Source: Ceratodon purpureus (lineage: Eukaryota; Streptophyta; Bryopsida; Pseudoditrichales; Ditrichaceae). Taken from it: a stretch of DNA of 64,000 nucleotides. The notes under the pieces are model-generated. The model was not told where the DNA came from and did no database searches. It worked only from the letters and a program-made list of their open reading frames with translations. This document shows positions 45,539 through 58,700 of the stretch, piece after piece. How positions within the stretch are numbered: the first letter of the stretch is position 1; each line of letters begins with the position of its first letter. Made by a program: the position numbers and the translations under genes. The stretch is from positions 36,209,918-36,273,917 of the forward strand of contig CM026426.1 of the NCBI GenBank assembly GCA_014871385.1, written 5' to 3'.

Positions 45539-47582
45539 CTTGTAAGCTGGTGAGTGCGCAAGACCAGTTAATGATGGTGCTGGCGATCCAGCCTCTCTCC
45601 AACTTCTGCTGGCAAGTCCCTGAAGAGTAAGATAGTTCCCCTCTGATCGCACACCGGCAAGGTCTTGATTCAGGACCCGGGAATAATAAATGAGTAGATT
45701 CCACTCCTCTTTTTTGGCCCAGACCACAGTGACGATAAAACTTTGTGCATCTCTCCTATCGTCCTCACTTAGTCCACCCTCAGCGATGAGGGCTCTGTGT
45801 GCGGCAACACAGTGTTGCCCGCCTATAATGATGAAGTGCGTTCTCTCATTAATGTCACTCCAGGTCGGTTTGTGATCAAAATACTCGTAAGTCTCCGTAG
45901 GCACATCCTTGAAGTCCTCCTTGCAAATTGGCGGTTCCCCCTTGACTGGCATCACGTAGAGGTGCTCGAGTGAAGGCTAAACGGGATTGCCCGTTTCTGG
46001 TCCATCAGCTGATTCACTCGTTTAAGCTCCAAATTCCGATACACAATGCCACCCGCTGGAGCTCAGTGGAGCTTGTCAATGTCGACTAGCAAGTTGTCCT
46101 GACTTCGTTCAGATTTTTTGATGGGCCGCTTCCCAAAGATGTGTAGCTTGGTGAACTCCTTCTCGTAAAGAGCCCTCACTTGCTGCAGCTCCTTTGCTGA
46201 TTTCCCGGCCACTGTCTTGCTCGTCATGTTGACCACCTTCGCGAGGGTCATCTCTTCTACCTTGGGGTCAGACTTCTTGCGCTGAGATGGTTTCTTCGCT
46301 GGAGGCTCATCTACTACTCTAAGAGAAGAACCCCTCTTCTTTTTCATGGGCAAGGGCGGAACTTTCTTCTTACGTTCCCTATTGTATTTATCACGATTTG
46401 TCTTCAGCTCTGTCCAGCATTGCAGAATCCTATGAACTGGTAAATGATGCTTCAAGATCACGAAGCCATGGTCTTTCACAGAGTCAGTTAGCTTCGGCAT
46501 CAGAGCGTCCTTCATAACAATCAGGGCGTATGTGCGACTAAGGTTTACGCTCGCAACATACTCCGAAATTACTAATACAATTAGCCGATCGTCGAGCTTG
46601 GCCATTTCGAGTACCTCCAAGTGTTTCGTGGGTAGCTTAAAAGTGTCTCCGCTAGGTGCGCTGTCATCCGTGATTGCCGAAACTGGCGCAATCAGAACTC
46701 GCTCCGTCTCGGGTTTGAGATGCCAATAAAGACCCCACTCGACAATTTTATCAGCAACAAACCACGCGGTTGGTTCAGGGTCGACGTTGATAGACATGGG
46801 AGGTATCACCAGCACCGAGGAAACAGCATCGGCCAAAACCATTGGTTGCCTGTCGGGGTTAACGTGCTCGAGATTTTCTAAGTTATCCCTGCATCAAACA
46901 GAACAGAATTATTAGATCTCGTTCATTCCTCATTTGAGATCGTAGGATCCTACGATCCCCATTCTCGTTTGAAATTACAACACGTTTGTCTTAGATCGTA
47001 GGATCCTACGATCATTCTAATGCGCCGCTCGGAAAACCACTTCCCTTTCAGCTTGTAGGATCCTACGATCTTTCGATGAGCCACGGTCATCTTTTCGTAA
47101 TCGTTGAGAGATCGTAGGATCCTACGATCTCCAACTTCACTTGCCCTTAAGTTTGCTTATTCCAAGGATCGTAGGATCCTACGATCTCCCAAAGGGTTCC
47201 AAATTGAAGGGGGAGCTCGAGAAGAGATCGTAGGATCCTACGACCCTCAGAATGCTCTTCGGAAATAAACGGTGCTCAACTCGGAGATCGTAGGATCCTA
47301 CGATCTCTCTCTGCTCAAATACTTATTGGGGCATCTAATAAGGATTGTTTTTCTCTGTATGATGTAATCATTACTGCCGTACATATAAGGAATTCCAAAA
47401 TGGAGCGATTTTTGAAACATTTGACATCAATAAAAATAAAATGTGTCCAATTCTGAATGAATCGTGTCACTGGTTTATTGGATTCAAACGCATAACACGA
47501 ACCTCTAATGCATAGAGTTGGAAAATTCAGTGAATACTTACTTGTCAAGAGCCTTATGCGTTGCTCTTACTTGCGAAGACAT
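45539..47582 (-). pseudogene. ParB-like (GQH.VAA) gene, inner element
   Basis: Exon 1 (47582-47542, MSSQVRATHKALD plus 2 nt) ends at GTAAGT and joins in phase to exon 2 at 46888 after the acceptor TGATGCAG. Exon 2 runs to a GTATGC donor at about 45539. A Lys-rich part (RKKKVPPLPMKKKRGSSLR) precedes a ParB-like fold: LLVDIDKLH, APAGGIVYRNLELKRVNQLM, HLYVMPV, and HFIIIGGQHCVAAHRALIAE as the G-x-H box. These pair with the outer copy (VDVTRCKPAPAHWTIRAYE; LCVMP; GQHNVAA). TGA at 46063 and a frameshift near 45980 break it. Intron 1 (46889-47541) holds seven palindromes. Function inferred from fold only. Confidence 0.55.
46938..47305. repeat. Seven-unit palindrome array in intron 1 of the ParB-like gene
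   Basis: GATCGTAGGATCCTACGATC copies (one or two mismatches in two units) start at 46938, 46994, 47051, 47110, 47167, 47226 and 47286. All intervals are 56-60 bp. Spacers are unrelated. Position in intron 1 equals that of the twelve-unit array of the outer element. Confidence 0.97.
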
Positions 47583-47599
47583 ACTGACAAAGCTCAATT

Positions 47600-50100
47600 T
47601 CCAATTCTGTAAAGATGAGAGTAGAAAGCAGGATCGTTATGGCAACCACTGTGATAACTCAAAGTCAATTTTGCAATAGTGCTGCACCAAAAATAACATC
47701 AACGTCGGTCCATTTGCTCGCCATTCACTACCATAAAGAAACCTTTAGCGAAGGCTAAGCTACATAGAAAGGATGGAATTGATCGAAAGGGCAGCTTTTG
47801 CGGGATAGTATCGTATCAAGTACTTTACCTGAAATCAAAGCGTCGCACTCTTCCCGAAGGATGCAGCTGTGTACCGACGCAACACCATCCACCGATGTTA
47901 GACCACGGTCTTCAAATTTTGCACCAAATCGGATTCAAACACCGAGTAACTCTGTATAGGCAGGTTGGGAAAATAAATGTAAGCTGGATGCAGGAATATA
48001 TAAGGAAAGAAACTCAAGAAATTGAAGACTAAGACACTGATCGTAGATCTCGAGACCACAAAACACCGAGTGGATGGGGAACAAATACATCGCAAGAGCA
48101 TTGCTTACCTGCGTGCAAATGTAGAAATGGCAGAAATGGCGACAACAAAGGCGCAAGAGATGGCGAAAGCAAAGGTTTAAGAAGCGGAACACCAAAAGCG
48201 ACAACGCACGGGACGATCGCGAAAATTCAGCAGCAAAACACATACGCTAGGACTGAAATAGTGAATGCGTAGAGAACGCGAATGAAATCGAAAGGCAAGT
48301 CTCCGAGGAGTTGCGGGAAATCAAGAAACCGGGTTTGGGAAGATGAACGCGTTTAAAATGTCAGAAGCTCTGGAATAATTAGAATTCTAACTAAGGCGGC
48401 TATTCATTGAGTGCTGTCTACTAGTTTGATGTGAATGAAGAGCTGTCTAGTAGTTTGAGAGCTGTCTAGAAGTTTGAGAGCTGTCTAGAAGTTTGATATA
48501 CAGATTCCAATAATTAATGAAGGTAAATACTACACTATATATGGTTTACAAAAGCCAGCTTCCAGAAATTAAAGGACCTAAATATCTACGAAGGTTAATA
48601 TATAGAAAGATAATTTAATAAATAAACGATGGAAAAACATCAAAACATCGAATTTGGTACGTTTCTAAACAATCACCTCGTATACATGGGTCCGTTCAAT
48701 GTATTTTTATTAAATGCATGAAAAAGGGATTTGTGTTGAATGATTGAAATTATTGAATTATACAATGTGGTCTACTATTTTTTGTAAAATTACGCATTTT
48801 ACTAAAGGATGCATCTAAAGGGAGTTGGGAATCTAACAACGGTATTACTATCTATTTTTAGTATCATGGGTTGCTTTTTAATAAAACGATAAAAGAAAGG
48901 TGAAGGAAAATGGGGAAGAAGAAGGGTTTCATAGAAAAAAACCTAAAAGAATAAATGATGAAAAAACTATATATCTTTCTTTTATTTGTAAATTTGTGAA
49001 ATTATAGCATTTGAGAAAGTTGAGGAAAATGACCTGCACATATCATAATAATCCTATGAAAAATGGAACAATCACTTATATTATATTTATTAAGAGGGTT
49101 AAAAAAATAATGGAGCATCTTCAGGAAGAAACATAACGCATGAAGAATAAAATCGAGATGAATAAATCTTCTTCAACGCATCTTCAAGAAGAAGCATTAG
49201 ACATAAAAAATACAGAAATCGTGACAATTTAAATAAATCAAGGTAAATAAATATATAAGTGAACATCTCCACAAAGACGCATAATTTGAAAAAAAACATC
49301 GCATCTTCTGGAAGAAGAATTATGAATCAAATAAATAAATATTAGTAACTAATATTTTAATATATTTAATTAATAAGAAAATGTATTTTTATTTTTATTT
49401 TTATTTTTATTTTTTATTTTTTTTCTTTCTTGTACATTGTGCACAATGTTGATAAATATACTACAACTTCGTTCGAAGTGTTGGACATAATTATTAACAT
49501 AAAATAAATATATGGTTGGTAAATTAAAACAGGACTTCATAATATGTATTAGAAAGATATTAATAGCAAGTTGGTCGTAGACATGTATTTACAAGCATGA
49601 GACGAGAAATTTGTGTTGAATGTTTGAAACTATTAATTTTACAAATTATGTGGTTTACTGTTTTGTAAATGCATACTAGAGGAGATTTGTGTCCAATGTT
49701 TGAAACTTTTATATATACAATGTAGTTTACTTTGTTTTTGTATATGCACACTTAATATGCTACAACTTCGAAAAAGTATAAGACATAATTATTTAGATAA
49801 AATAAATATATGGCTAGTAACTAAAAATGAGAAATGAATATACTACGAAGATTAAAAAAATGAATAAAAAAGGGTAGGGAACAAGAGCGGAGAAATATGA
49901 TACAAAATTGTGGCCATGGAGGCACGATCTTGTTTATTATCTAGATAAGAAGGGATTTTTATGTACAATGATTGGAACTTCCAATTTTTGACGAATATTT
50001 AATTGCTAATCATTTTATTTCTATTCTCAGAGAGGACTATTCATTTTGGTATTTTATTTTTCTTAAATTTGAAATTAAAAATACTTTAGGACACTTCAGA
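47600..50100. other. AT-rich stretch without genes
   Basis: The region upstream of the ParB-like start has no palindromes. From 48360 it is strongly AT-rich, with a TTTTA microsatellite at about 49385-49425. No protein or RNA gene recognised. Confidence 0.5.
48441..48495. repeat. 19-bp tandem repeat
   Basis: Three copies of AGCTGTCTAGAAGTTTGAG start at 48441, 48460 and 48479. Confidence 0.85.
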
Positions 50101-50104
50101 GTTT

Positions 50105-50165
50105 AAGGTTTCAGGGTTTAGGGTTTAGGGTTTAGGGTTTCCAGGGTTCACGGTTCAGGGTTCAT
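50105..50165. repeat. Degenerate telomere-like repeats (TTTAGGG strand)
   Basis: Contains GTTTAGGGTTTAGGGTTTAG followed by variants (CCAGGGTTCA, CGGTTCAGGG). Compare 36302-36392 in the outer element, which has the opposite orientation. Confidence 0.85.
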
Positions 50166-50760
50166 GGATGCCAGTCACTGTTTCACTGAAGGTGGTTTGT
50201 CTAGTCAATTAGATACCCTTCCGAGCACACCTAATTATCATGATACTTTACAAGACGGACAATTTGCTGCGACTTCATGATTGGTACTGAATTACCCTGT
50301 GTTCAGGATGTTCATTGAATGGTCTCATGGCTTAGTAACAATTCCGACTACTCTATTGTTACTACGCTCCTTCAAATGATTACTTGTTCAATCAAAGGGA
50401 GTTGTTCATTTCCTCAGCACCTTGAGAATGATTTCGTCCCTACTCAAGCCCAGTATGCATACCAGTTCTTGATCTTGATCTAGACCTCAAATGCATGAAG
50501 AAGTATTATCTGTGGTATTTCTCCTCTGTGGTTCGACTTCGTTTCCTAGACTTGGTTTCTTCTGCCACTTTATTAGAACTGATGCACATTCATACTCAGG
50601 GCGTAGCTTTGCTCTTCAGTAAAGGCACTAAGTTGCCAAGACTTGCATTAAACTTAGGTCGCCTCCATTTTAGACATATCGTTATTTGTTTTCATGTATC
50701 GACGTCATGTTCTCTGGACATTTAGCAACTACACACTGTCCTTAAGCTCCAGCGAAGGAG

Positions 50761-53700
50761 ATCATTGATTCCGCGGCGTCAATTGCGGGCAACAGGGACC
50801 GAGGACGATCTCCAACACAGGTCCGGTTAGTTTCCTCTCCCTTAAATTGCTTGCTTGATCAACTTGATAATTCGTAAGAACTGCTAAATGACGAATCTTG
50901 CATGGTCAGAAGAGTAGTCTTACTTGCTCCCTTGATTCCTGACTGATTTCCTATAGACCATAGGTTCTTGCACAATTAATGTGTTCCAGCAATTATTGAT
51001 GCGCTCGAATGTTCGCGGCGTCTGGATAGGCATTCTTGTATTAATTTTGCGAATGTATGTCGGAACACGGAACGCAACTAACATCCGGATAGCACTCTAA
51101 TTGAGCGTAAACTTCCATATTGTCACTAGGTCCCGAGTATCGTCCAGGGATTCAATAGTGTTTCACCAAGTAGTTACTTATAATAGTTCTGAGCCTTGCC
51201 ACTGCTCGGATAGTGTACCCGGAACGTAACTACTCGACTATCTCTCTCTCTCATTCTCTCTCACATCAGGTGTTTCGTCCACAAACCCCAACGTCTCCGA
51301 ACAGTTACCGTCTCACAACTATTCTAGAATACTCTGGATAGCAGGTCACACAGACGATCCCTTCCGATCCGTGAGACTACAACAACAAACCAATCCGGCT
51401 CTGGGAGAACGAGGATCCGATTATCCCTAGGCGACCCGTACCACGTTAGGAATCCCTCTCTCACAGTGTACGAAACCTCTTCAGAAGTTCAGGGAGCCCG
51501 ATCAAGTACCCCTTGATCCGCTTCGACCCTAGCGACGGCTATTCCGCGTGAGGTTGGGTAATGGACGGAACAGTGAGGCTTCACTCCTACGACAATCCAC
51601 TAAATCTTTCCGCTCAATCCCATTACCTTTCCGGTTCGGGTCTCGTCACAACTCCCATCACCTTCCTATCCGAGCTACAGCGGAACTCTCATATCCTTCC
51701 CACTTAACTGGAAACCATGCACAGTACGTGCAAAACACGAATACTTTACTGATAAGGAATATAGGGAGAAAACATGCAAAACGAAGACCCGGCCTGCATC
51801 GCCTTCCCTGTTTAAGTAAGCAGGGGCTTTCACAAAAGCGGCGGCGCCGGCAGTTCAATCCCTAGTTATCTACCTAGAATCCTACTTTACGACTAAACCG
51901 GATCTCCCGATCCGAATCTGCTCCTATAAATCCAGAAAGTGACGGCCAGTTGCAGCGAGAGGAATCTACCCGATCTTCGTCTTCTTGTGGCTCTCCTGCT
52001 CTCGGTCCTTCTCCTTCGACCTGGTCATCCGTGGCTCGGATCCTCCTGCCTTTGCTGCCCGCTCCGCCTGACGCCTAGCACTCCGTTCCGCTTTTGACTC
52101 CTTCGTCTGGGCCTCCAAGGACAGCCGGGTAACGATTCGGTTCTTGGGAGAATTGGGAGACTTTGGCAACATATGCGCGGGAGGGGTTCCGGTCGTAGGG
52201 GTCTGAGTCCCAGTTCCGGCTATCCCAACCGGAGAGCTCGCATAGGTTTCCCAGTCGGACCCGGAAATCGTAATGGGGCCCTTCTCTCTCGGATCCTTCC
52301 TCTTCCTCAAAACTCTCCGAGCACCGGAACTGTCAGCAGGGGAGTTCACCACTGGCGTTCCGGTGGGGGTAGGAGTCACCGTTCCGGTCTTGGCTGTGGA
52401 TGAAGGGGTAAGTGCCCCCTCCTGCGTCACTGGGGTCCGTCCGGTTGGTGAAATAGCTCGTCCCCATTCCGCTCCCGCTATCTCCCCTTGGTAATTCGCA
52501 ATGATCACCTCCGATCCGAGTCTTGGAAGAGCAGCCGGCTGCACGGGCCGGGTTACCTCTTCCGTAAACGTACTCTCTTCGGATCGCCTAACGGTGACTG
52601 TAGTCCCTGTCACCTCCGCCGGACCGGTGGGGATCGCGCAGCCCTGCTGAACCGTGCTGGCTCCGGGTGATGCCACCTGTCCTTGGTGTTCCCGGATCAT
52701 ATCTGCGATTTTCCGAGCCGGCTTGAAGATATCCGCGTCGACCGCCATCTGCTCCTCAAGCTGGAGGTTGCGCTCTATTGGGGTCCGGAACCCTACCCCA
52801 CGAGATTCCCCTACAACGGTCCGGGAGGGAGATCCATGAAACGGGTGGTTCCGACAAACGGTTCCGACGCTGGGACTTCCGACTCCCGGATTGAGCAACT
52901 GCCGAACCTTCTTCAGAATCTGGTTCATCGAGTGCTCGCATTTGGAGAGAATTGTGATGATCTTCTACTTGTTCTCCTAATCTGCAGGCTGCAATACATT
53001 CTCGTCGAACAACCGGGCGTTGTTGACTACAGCACCCAAATTCCCCACCAACTTCCGAAGCTCACCCAAGGTCTCCTCTTGCTCGGCATGGAACTTCCGG
53101 ATCTCCTCGCTCTTCGTCGTCAGTTCCATCGTAAGCTCCTGCAACAGAAGCTCCAACTGCTTCTTCTCACTCCGAAGTTTCGGGGCATCCTTCAAAAGCT
53201 CTACCTCTCGGATCACCTCCTCCGGTAAACAGCCCCTAAGAGACGTACAGACCCTCCTGAACAGTGTCTCGATCCGATCGTAAGAGGCTTGCGCCCGATG
53301 AGTTTCCTCCCGAATTCCCCGGAATATTTTAACCGGAAATCCCCGCTCGGAACTGACCTCCTTCCGTTCCGTATCTCCCCGGGCCGTGGAGGGCTCTGCG
53401 TGCTGCGATGCAGCGCGTTTTGATCGTGACTTGGAGTGGGCCTTCGTAGCTCCGGGATTTGGAATGATCGCTGTATCATCATCCCGTTCCGTGGACGCTG
53501 TATCCGAGATTTCGCCGTGCGGTTCGACATCCATATCTGGTGGAACCTCAACAAAGGTGAGGAAGTTCTCCGCCGTCGTATAATCCTCCTCCTCCCTCTC
53601 CCTCAGCAAACTATACGAGTGGTAAAGGTGGTAGAGAAAAGGGCTGATCGGAGTCGGCTTCTTTCCGATCGATGGCACCATCTTCTGCACGGTTTCTGCT

Positions 53701-55107
53701 ATAAGCGCGGCCCAATTCACCGGACGTTCCCCCGTGTACGCTCCGAAGATGGTGTTCCCGACCGTAATGGTGACCTGTTCCGGTTTCAGCGGATACAGGA
53801 TCGGAACGAAGAAGGCTGAGACCTGTCTCTGTCTCCTATCCTTGCAGGCGTCTATCTCGTATCCGTTATTCTTATGGATCTTCCCGTGAAACCTATCCTG
53901 TACGTACTTATCCGTCCGGGTTGCCCAAAGGAGTCTGTTCTGCTCGAAGTCGTAAGTTTCCGCCCACCGTTCCGCACTCCACAGCGTGGGCTTGCCCCGG
54001 ATTGTATTGTCCCACCTATTATCCGGTCTGTCCAGGATCTCCCTCACCATCGCCTCATTCTTCAGCAACCACGGTCGTGATAGCAAACCCTGGCACCTCA
54101 TCCGGGTGAGATCGTCAATCAACTCTTCCATATCCGACTCAATCACCGGAGTGCCGGGACTAAGAACTCTACACTGAACGTGCGCCATTTCTACGTCTCA
54201 CTTCTCTCCCTTTGCAATCCGACAGCAAGAAACCCGGCAATCCAATTGCCAGTGAATCGGAAAAGACAAGACACCTCACCGCTCTTTCACTCTCTACTCC
54301 CAGTCCGCAAAAAGGAACTCCAAACCCTAACATCCTCGCTTATATACCCAGGGCATCATAAACGCTGCGGCGGCCCGTAGTTGCAACCGCCACCGTACCG
54401 AACTAGACGCCTATCCGAGTCATGATGACTTCCGCGTCATTTCGGATCCTAGACGCGGTTACAGTAACGGTCAGTTCTCGGATCGTCAACCCTTTCCGTG
54501 TTTTCTCTTCCGAGTTTCTGGCATGAAGGTTCCGAGAATACTTCCTGCGTTAACTGTTTTAAGGTTTCTGGAGTATCCGGTTTGCGTTAACTCCTAATGC
54601 AGCTAGTGTCTAGCTAGTTTTTACCTAATTAACCAAAAAAATGAAAAATTAATGGAATACTAACTCCGGATGAGGCTCTTCCGGTTTATTCTCAATTCCT
54701 TGGATCCCACAATGTAGATAACATGCATTGCAATGTTAAGTGCATCACAGTCATTCCAATGGCATTTTCTAATATAATTTAGAAGCGGTTTCTGCAGTTA
54801 ACACGTTCAGCTTCCGCCGTGTTGCATCATTGACTCCGCGGCGTCCACACGGGGAAATACGGACCCAAATTGACGTCATTCACAGGTATTACACAAAGTT
54901 TCCCTCTCCACTATATTCTTTGCTTAATTACGTTGATAAGCCGTAAGAATTGCGACTTCGACAAATCTTGCTGGGACAGACTTTTTTGCTTGCAGTCCGG
55001 GTTATTGCCTATTTTCCTTACAAAAACTGGTTCTTGCACAAGTAATGACTTCCAGCAAAAATTAGCACGCTCAAACCCCTGCGTCTTGCCTAGGATAAGC
55101 ATTGATA
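50761..55107 (-). mobile_element. Probable nonautonomous LTR-like element nested in the inner transposon
   Basis: Diverged direct repeats flank it: 50761-51045 and 54826-55107, sharing ATCATTGA-TCCGCGGCGTC, GTTCTTGCACAA and further blocks over about 280 bp. A second partial copy of the right repeat's left part begins near 55121, so the right side is a tandem repeat. Inside is a long minus-strand frame (51966-54188). No reverse transcriptase, integrase or clear primer-binding site is seen, and LTR edges are not exact. Inner-family palindromes are absent from this interval, supporting insertion. Confidence 0.5.
51966..54188 (-). pseudogene. Long unknown ORF of LTR-like element, two in-frame stops
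   Basis: One 741-codon frame from MAHVQCRVLSPGTPVIESDM to the stop at 51966, broken only by TAG at 52977 and 52965. The first 210 residues are globular (TLWSAERWAETYDFEQNRLL; NWAALIAETVQKMVPSIGKK; PFLYHLYHSYSLLRERE) and resemble the gag-like or 'putative plant transposon protein' frames of plant repeats. Next come a disordered acidic/basic linker and a long coiled-coil (LRSEKKQLELLLQELTMELT), which continues across the stops (KIITILSKCEHSMNQILKKV). It ends in a Pro/Thr/Ser- and Arg-rich tail. A gag-like structural role is the best guess. Confidence 0.5.
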
Positions 55108-55330
55108 TATTTGCGACTCTAGATAACATACTGTATCGCATGTTAAGTGTTTCAAAATCATTTCAACAGCAATTTCTAATGCATATTTTTATGTGGTTCC
55201 TGCGGTTAACGCTATCAGCTGCCGTTAAACAAACATGCCAGTTAATGTATTATCACATGACATTCTAGAGTCCACTAATTACTCATTGTACGAACGAGTA
55301 TTCATCAAAACGATTCCGGATCACTTGCAG

Positions 55331-55706
55331 GATCGTAGGATCCTACGATCATTCTAATTTTTGAGAGGACACCGATGGGATCGTAGGATCCTACGATCCA
55401 ATGAATGTTTTTTGCATCCGTTATCAACATGAGAAGATCGTAGGATCCTACGATACCATTGGTGGTTTCGCATCCACCAAAGGCTTTACGAGATCGTAGG
55501 ATCCTACGATCTCTGCGCTATAGTGTCTTCCATGGTACCAGGATTCAGGTCGTAGGATCCTAGGATCCATTGCTCAAGGGCATCCGCTAACTTAAACGTG
55601 GGGATGTCAACCTTACCTTCATCTGCTATCTTAGAGAGGGTCCACGGTGATAACCGTTATATCCAACGTTTTCTCTGTCCGTGGAAGATCGTAGGATCCT
55701 ACGATC
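55331..55706. repeat. Six inner-family palindromes upstream of the transposase
   Basis: Copies start at 55331, 55379, 55436, 55492, 55548 (variant) and 55687; four consecutive intervals are 48-57 bp. An acceptor-like ATACTTGCAG precedes the ATG at 55797, so these probably lie in a leader intron, as in the outer element. Confidence 0.95.
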
Positions 55707-55796
55707 TCATCACTACTTCTTTGCTCAAAAAATTCCATTTTCTGCATCATTTATTCTAACAGAATTGATTTCTTTCATACTTGCAGGTGATCAAAT

Positions 55797-58700
55797 ATGT
55801 CAACTAGTGTTGGAGAAGACGATGACTTCATGGATCCCACGTGTAATAACTACGACTCTGACACGGAAGAGCGGCAAGACCCATTCATACCTAGGTTGAA
55901 TGTGTTCATCTGCTATCCTGGCTATGGCATTGTTGGTCATGCCGTTGTCATTGAAGTGAACCCCATTGGGTCTTGGCTTGGAGTCGATATTGAGAACACC
56001 ACCCCTGGGATGACCCTCCTTCGTCCCATTGAGATAACTCCGATGGCGCTCTACCTGCCTATGCAACCTTTACAGACGGACATCTCCGTCTTGGCCGATG
56101 CGCTTGGTAGAACGGTACTTTGGGAGACAAGAAATGTGATCCGAAATACCCGCGATGGAGAATCCTCGAACTCCACAAGTTCCCTACCATATGTCCCTCA
56201 GGCTGAGTGGGTTGCGAAGGTCGTGAAGCGGTTAAACGACAATGGGGATACCTTGGCCTCTGGACGAATCAACTTCGTCCGTCCAGAGGATCCTTTCGAG
56301 GACCACACCTTGGGAGTGGGATACATTGGAGTTACAGTGCTGGACGTCTTCCTCGGGGATCCAGGGGAAATCATGAGCCATCGTAGGTGGCCGATAGCGG
56401 AATGTGTATTTGAGGGTGGGCATAGGCTTAGTGATTCAGTTGACTATTACACTCTTCATCCTGACGGTGTGGACACCCAGACGCATCTCGGAGGCCGCGC
56501 AAAAGCCCCCTATCGATTTATTCGGCGCAAAAAGCGGATTGACGAGAAACTCAATCTCTATGCCAAGAAAACTCTTCCCGTAGAAATTCAAGCTCTGTAC
56601 TCTCAGCGGTGTTGTTCCAGCGAATGTGTCCGCTTGTTCAGGCCCCAGGATACACTTGTCATTCGACAAAAGTACTGGTTGAAGGACTTCGACGCACGCC
56701 GGGATTATGCACGGTCTGTGGGTGGCTAGTTCCACTATGTGGGAAGTAATAGGAAGCAGAAGTACGTCACGTTGAATGGAATGGATGTATGCGCTACGGC
56801 ATGGTACAAGATCCATGGTATACCAAAATCGACATTTCACGAATACATGAAAGAGTACAAGAGAGGTGTCGTATCTTCGACGCACGGGAACAAGGATGTC
56901 AAACGGCCCCGCCTTGGAACAGTGCAAGCACTTGGGACAGTCACAGCCATCATCAATGAGTCAACTGATCTTATGCCGAATCAGATGAGAATGATAGCAC
57001 CTAGCAGGATGGACACACTGAAGTTTCTACCCTCTGGTCACAGTTGGTCCAACAAGACGCCACCCAAGTACTAAATACGAACAACACGCCCTCTTGTCAA
57101 TTCAGTGTATCTTTCATGGGACATCTGCTTGAAAATCCTGACGTAATAGGATCCTACGATCCGACGACTTGGAACATCGGTTCACCTGATCTTTAAGGGG
57201 GTTCACAAATTACTGTAGTGACCTTTTATTATTAGCGATCCATAGTGACTTGCTACCACTTACTCTCCTACGTGATCGTAGGATCCTACGATGTCTAAGT
57301 CGAAAAGAAATGTTTACACAAAATTGCCATCTACTCTAGGATCGTAGGATCCTACGATCTCTAAGTTGGGAGGAAATGTTTACACAAAATTGATGGTGTA
57401 TTCTGGGATCGTAGGATCCTACGATCTCTCTAGATTAAACATCTTTAATATTGCATTCCTGCTTCATTTCCACATTGCTAATGCTTATGAAGAGTACAAG
57501 TAGGGTACATTTCTGACTAGCAGATTGTTTGGATTGATATGCAGATCAACTTAGAATTTGGGTTACCAGCGGTGTCTCAATCAGCCATAAGTAGGCTGAA
57601 GAAGCAGCACTTTAAGAATGTCGCAATCAAACCCGTTGGGAGTTCCTTCGCAAAGTGCACAGAGTGCGACACTCTTCTCCAGTACATTGACCGATCAGTG
57701 AAGGGCTCGCCAGAATACCTCAAGTTAGTGAAACAGAAACAGGACCATTGCAATCTTCAGTCGTCTTGTAGGCGTCTGTACCACACTTGGAGGGAGGAGT
57801 CAAAGAGGCAGAAGGGCGAAATACTTTGTATTATCCACGACAAAATGGATACCGCAAAGACGGCTATTCCTCAAATGCGCGTTTCCACGAAACATACTTC
57901 ACCGTTGGGACAGTTTCCTATGAATGTCACGGGCATAGTTACGCATGGGCACGGCGACGGTGCCTACGCCCACTACTCGACAGACTTGTGGCCAGGCGAC
58001 TCTAACTACACTATCTCCTCGCTTGCGAGACTGCTTTGCGTCTTGAGGAACCACCTATTCGTCAATCTGGCAAACTGTTCCCTCATGAGCCCGCTAACTC
58101 CTTCTTTCGAGCCATGCTCAAGGGAAAGTCCAGATGTTTTGACGTACTACCCCCGGTAACGAATAACTCCAGTGAACGTGTTCCGCTCCCAGTGAAACTT
58201 TATTTGCAGTTGGATAACTTTGCAAAGGACAACAAGAATCAATTTCTGATGGGGTTCTTGTCGATGCTTACGTATCGGGGTGTATTCAAAGAGATCCAGG
58301 CTGGTTTCTTATTGGTGGGGCACACGCACGAGGATATTGATGCCTACTTTAGCCATCTGTCTAAGACCTTGAAGAGTCAGAATACTTACATTGTTGCGGA
58401 CTTGATGTTGGCCTTCATGAAATCCCAGGAATTGAGTTTCATGCCCGAATTTGTTCAGGAGGTTGCGGATTTCAAATCGTTCGTGGAAGGCTATCTCATT
58501 GATGGAGCGGATGTTCTCGTGGGTTTGGGAAATATGCACCTCTTCAAATTCTATGTAGACAAAAGCGGGTGGCCCATCATGCGATTCAAGGAGTTTGCAG
58601 TTGACCAACACTGGCTACCTAGGAACAAGCCGGCTATCCGTCTATTCAAGGCGGATGCTGATGGAAATCAGAAGATACCATCTGGCATCCCCAATCCAGT

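Noticed and set aside
46938..47305. CRISPR array
   Set aside because: Spacing is regular, but the genome is plant-like, the repeat is a perfect palindrome confined to transposon introns, and no cas genes are present.
50761..55240. Exact LTR borders and primer-binding site
   Set aside because: The direct repeats are diverged and partly tandem, and no tRNA-complementary site was seen.
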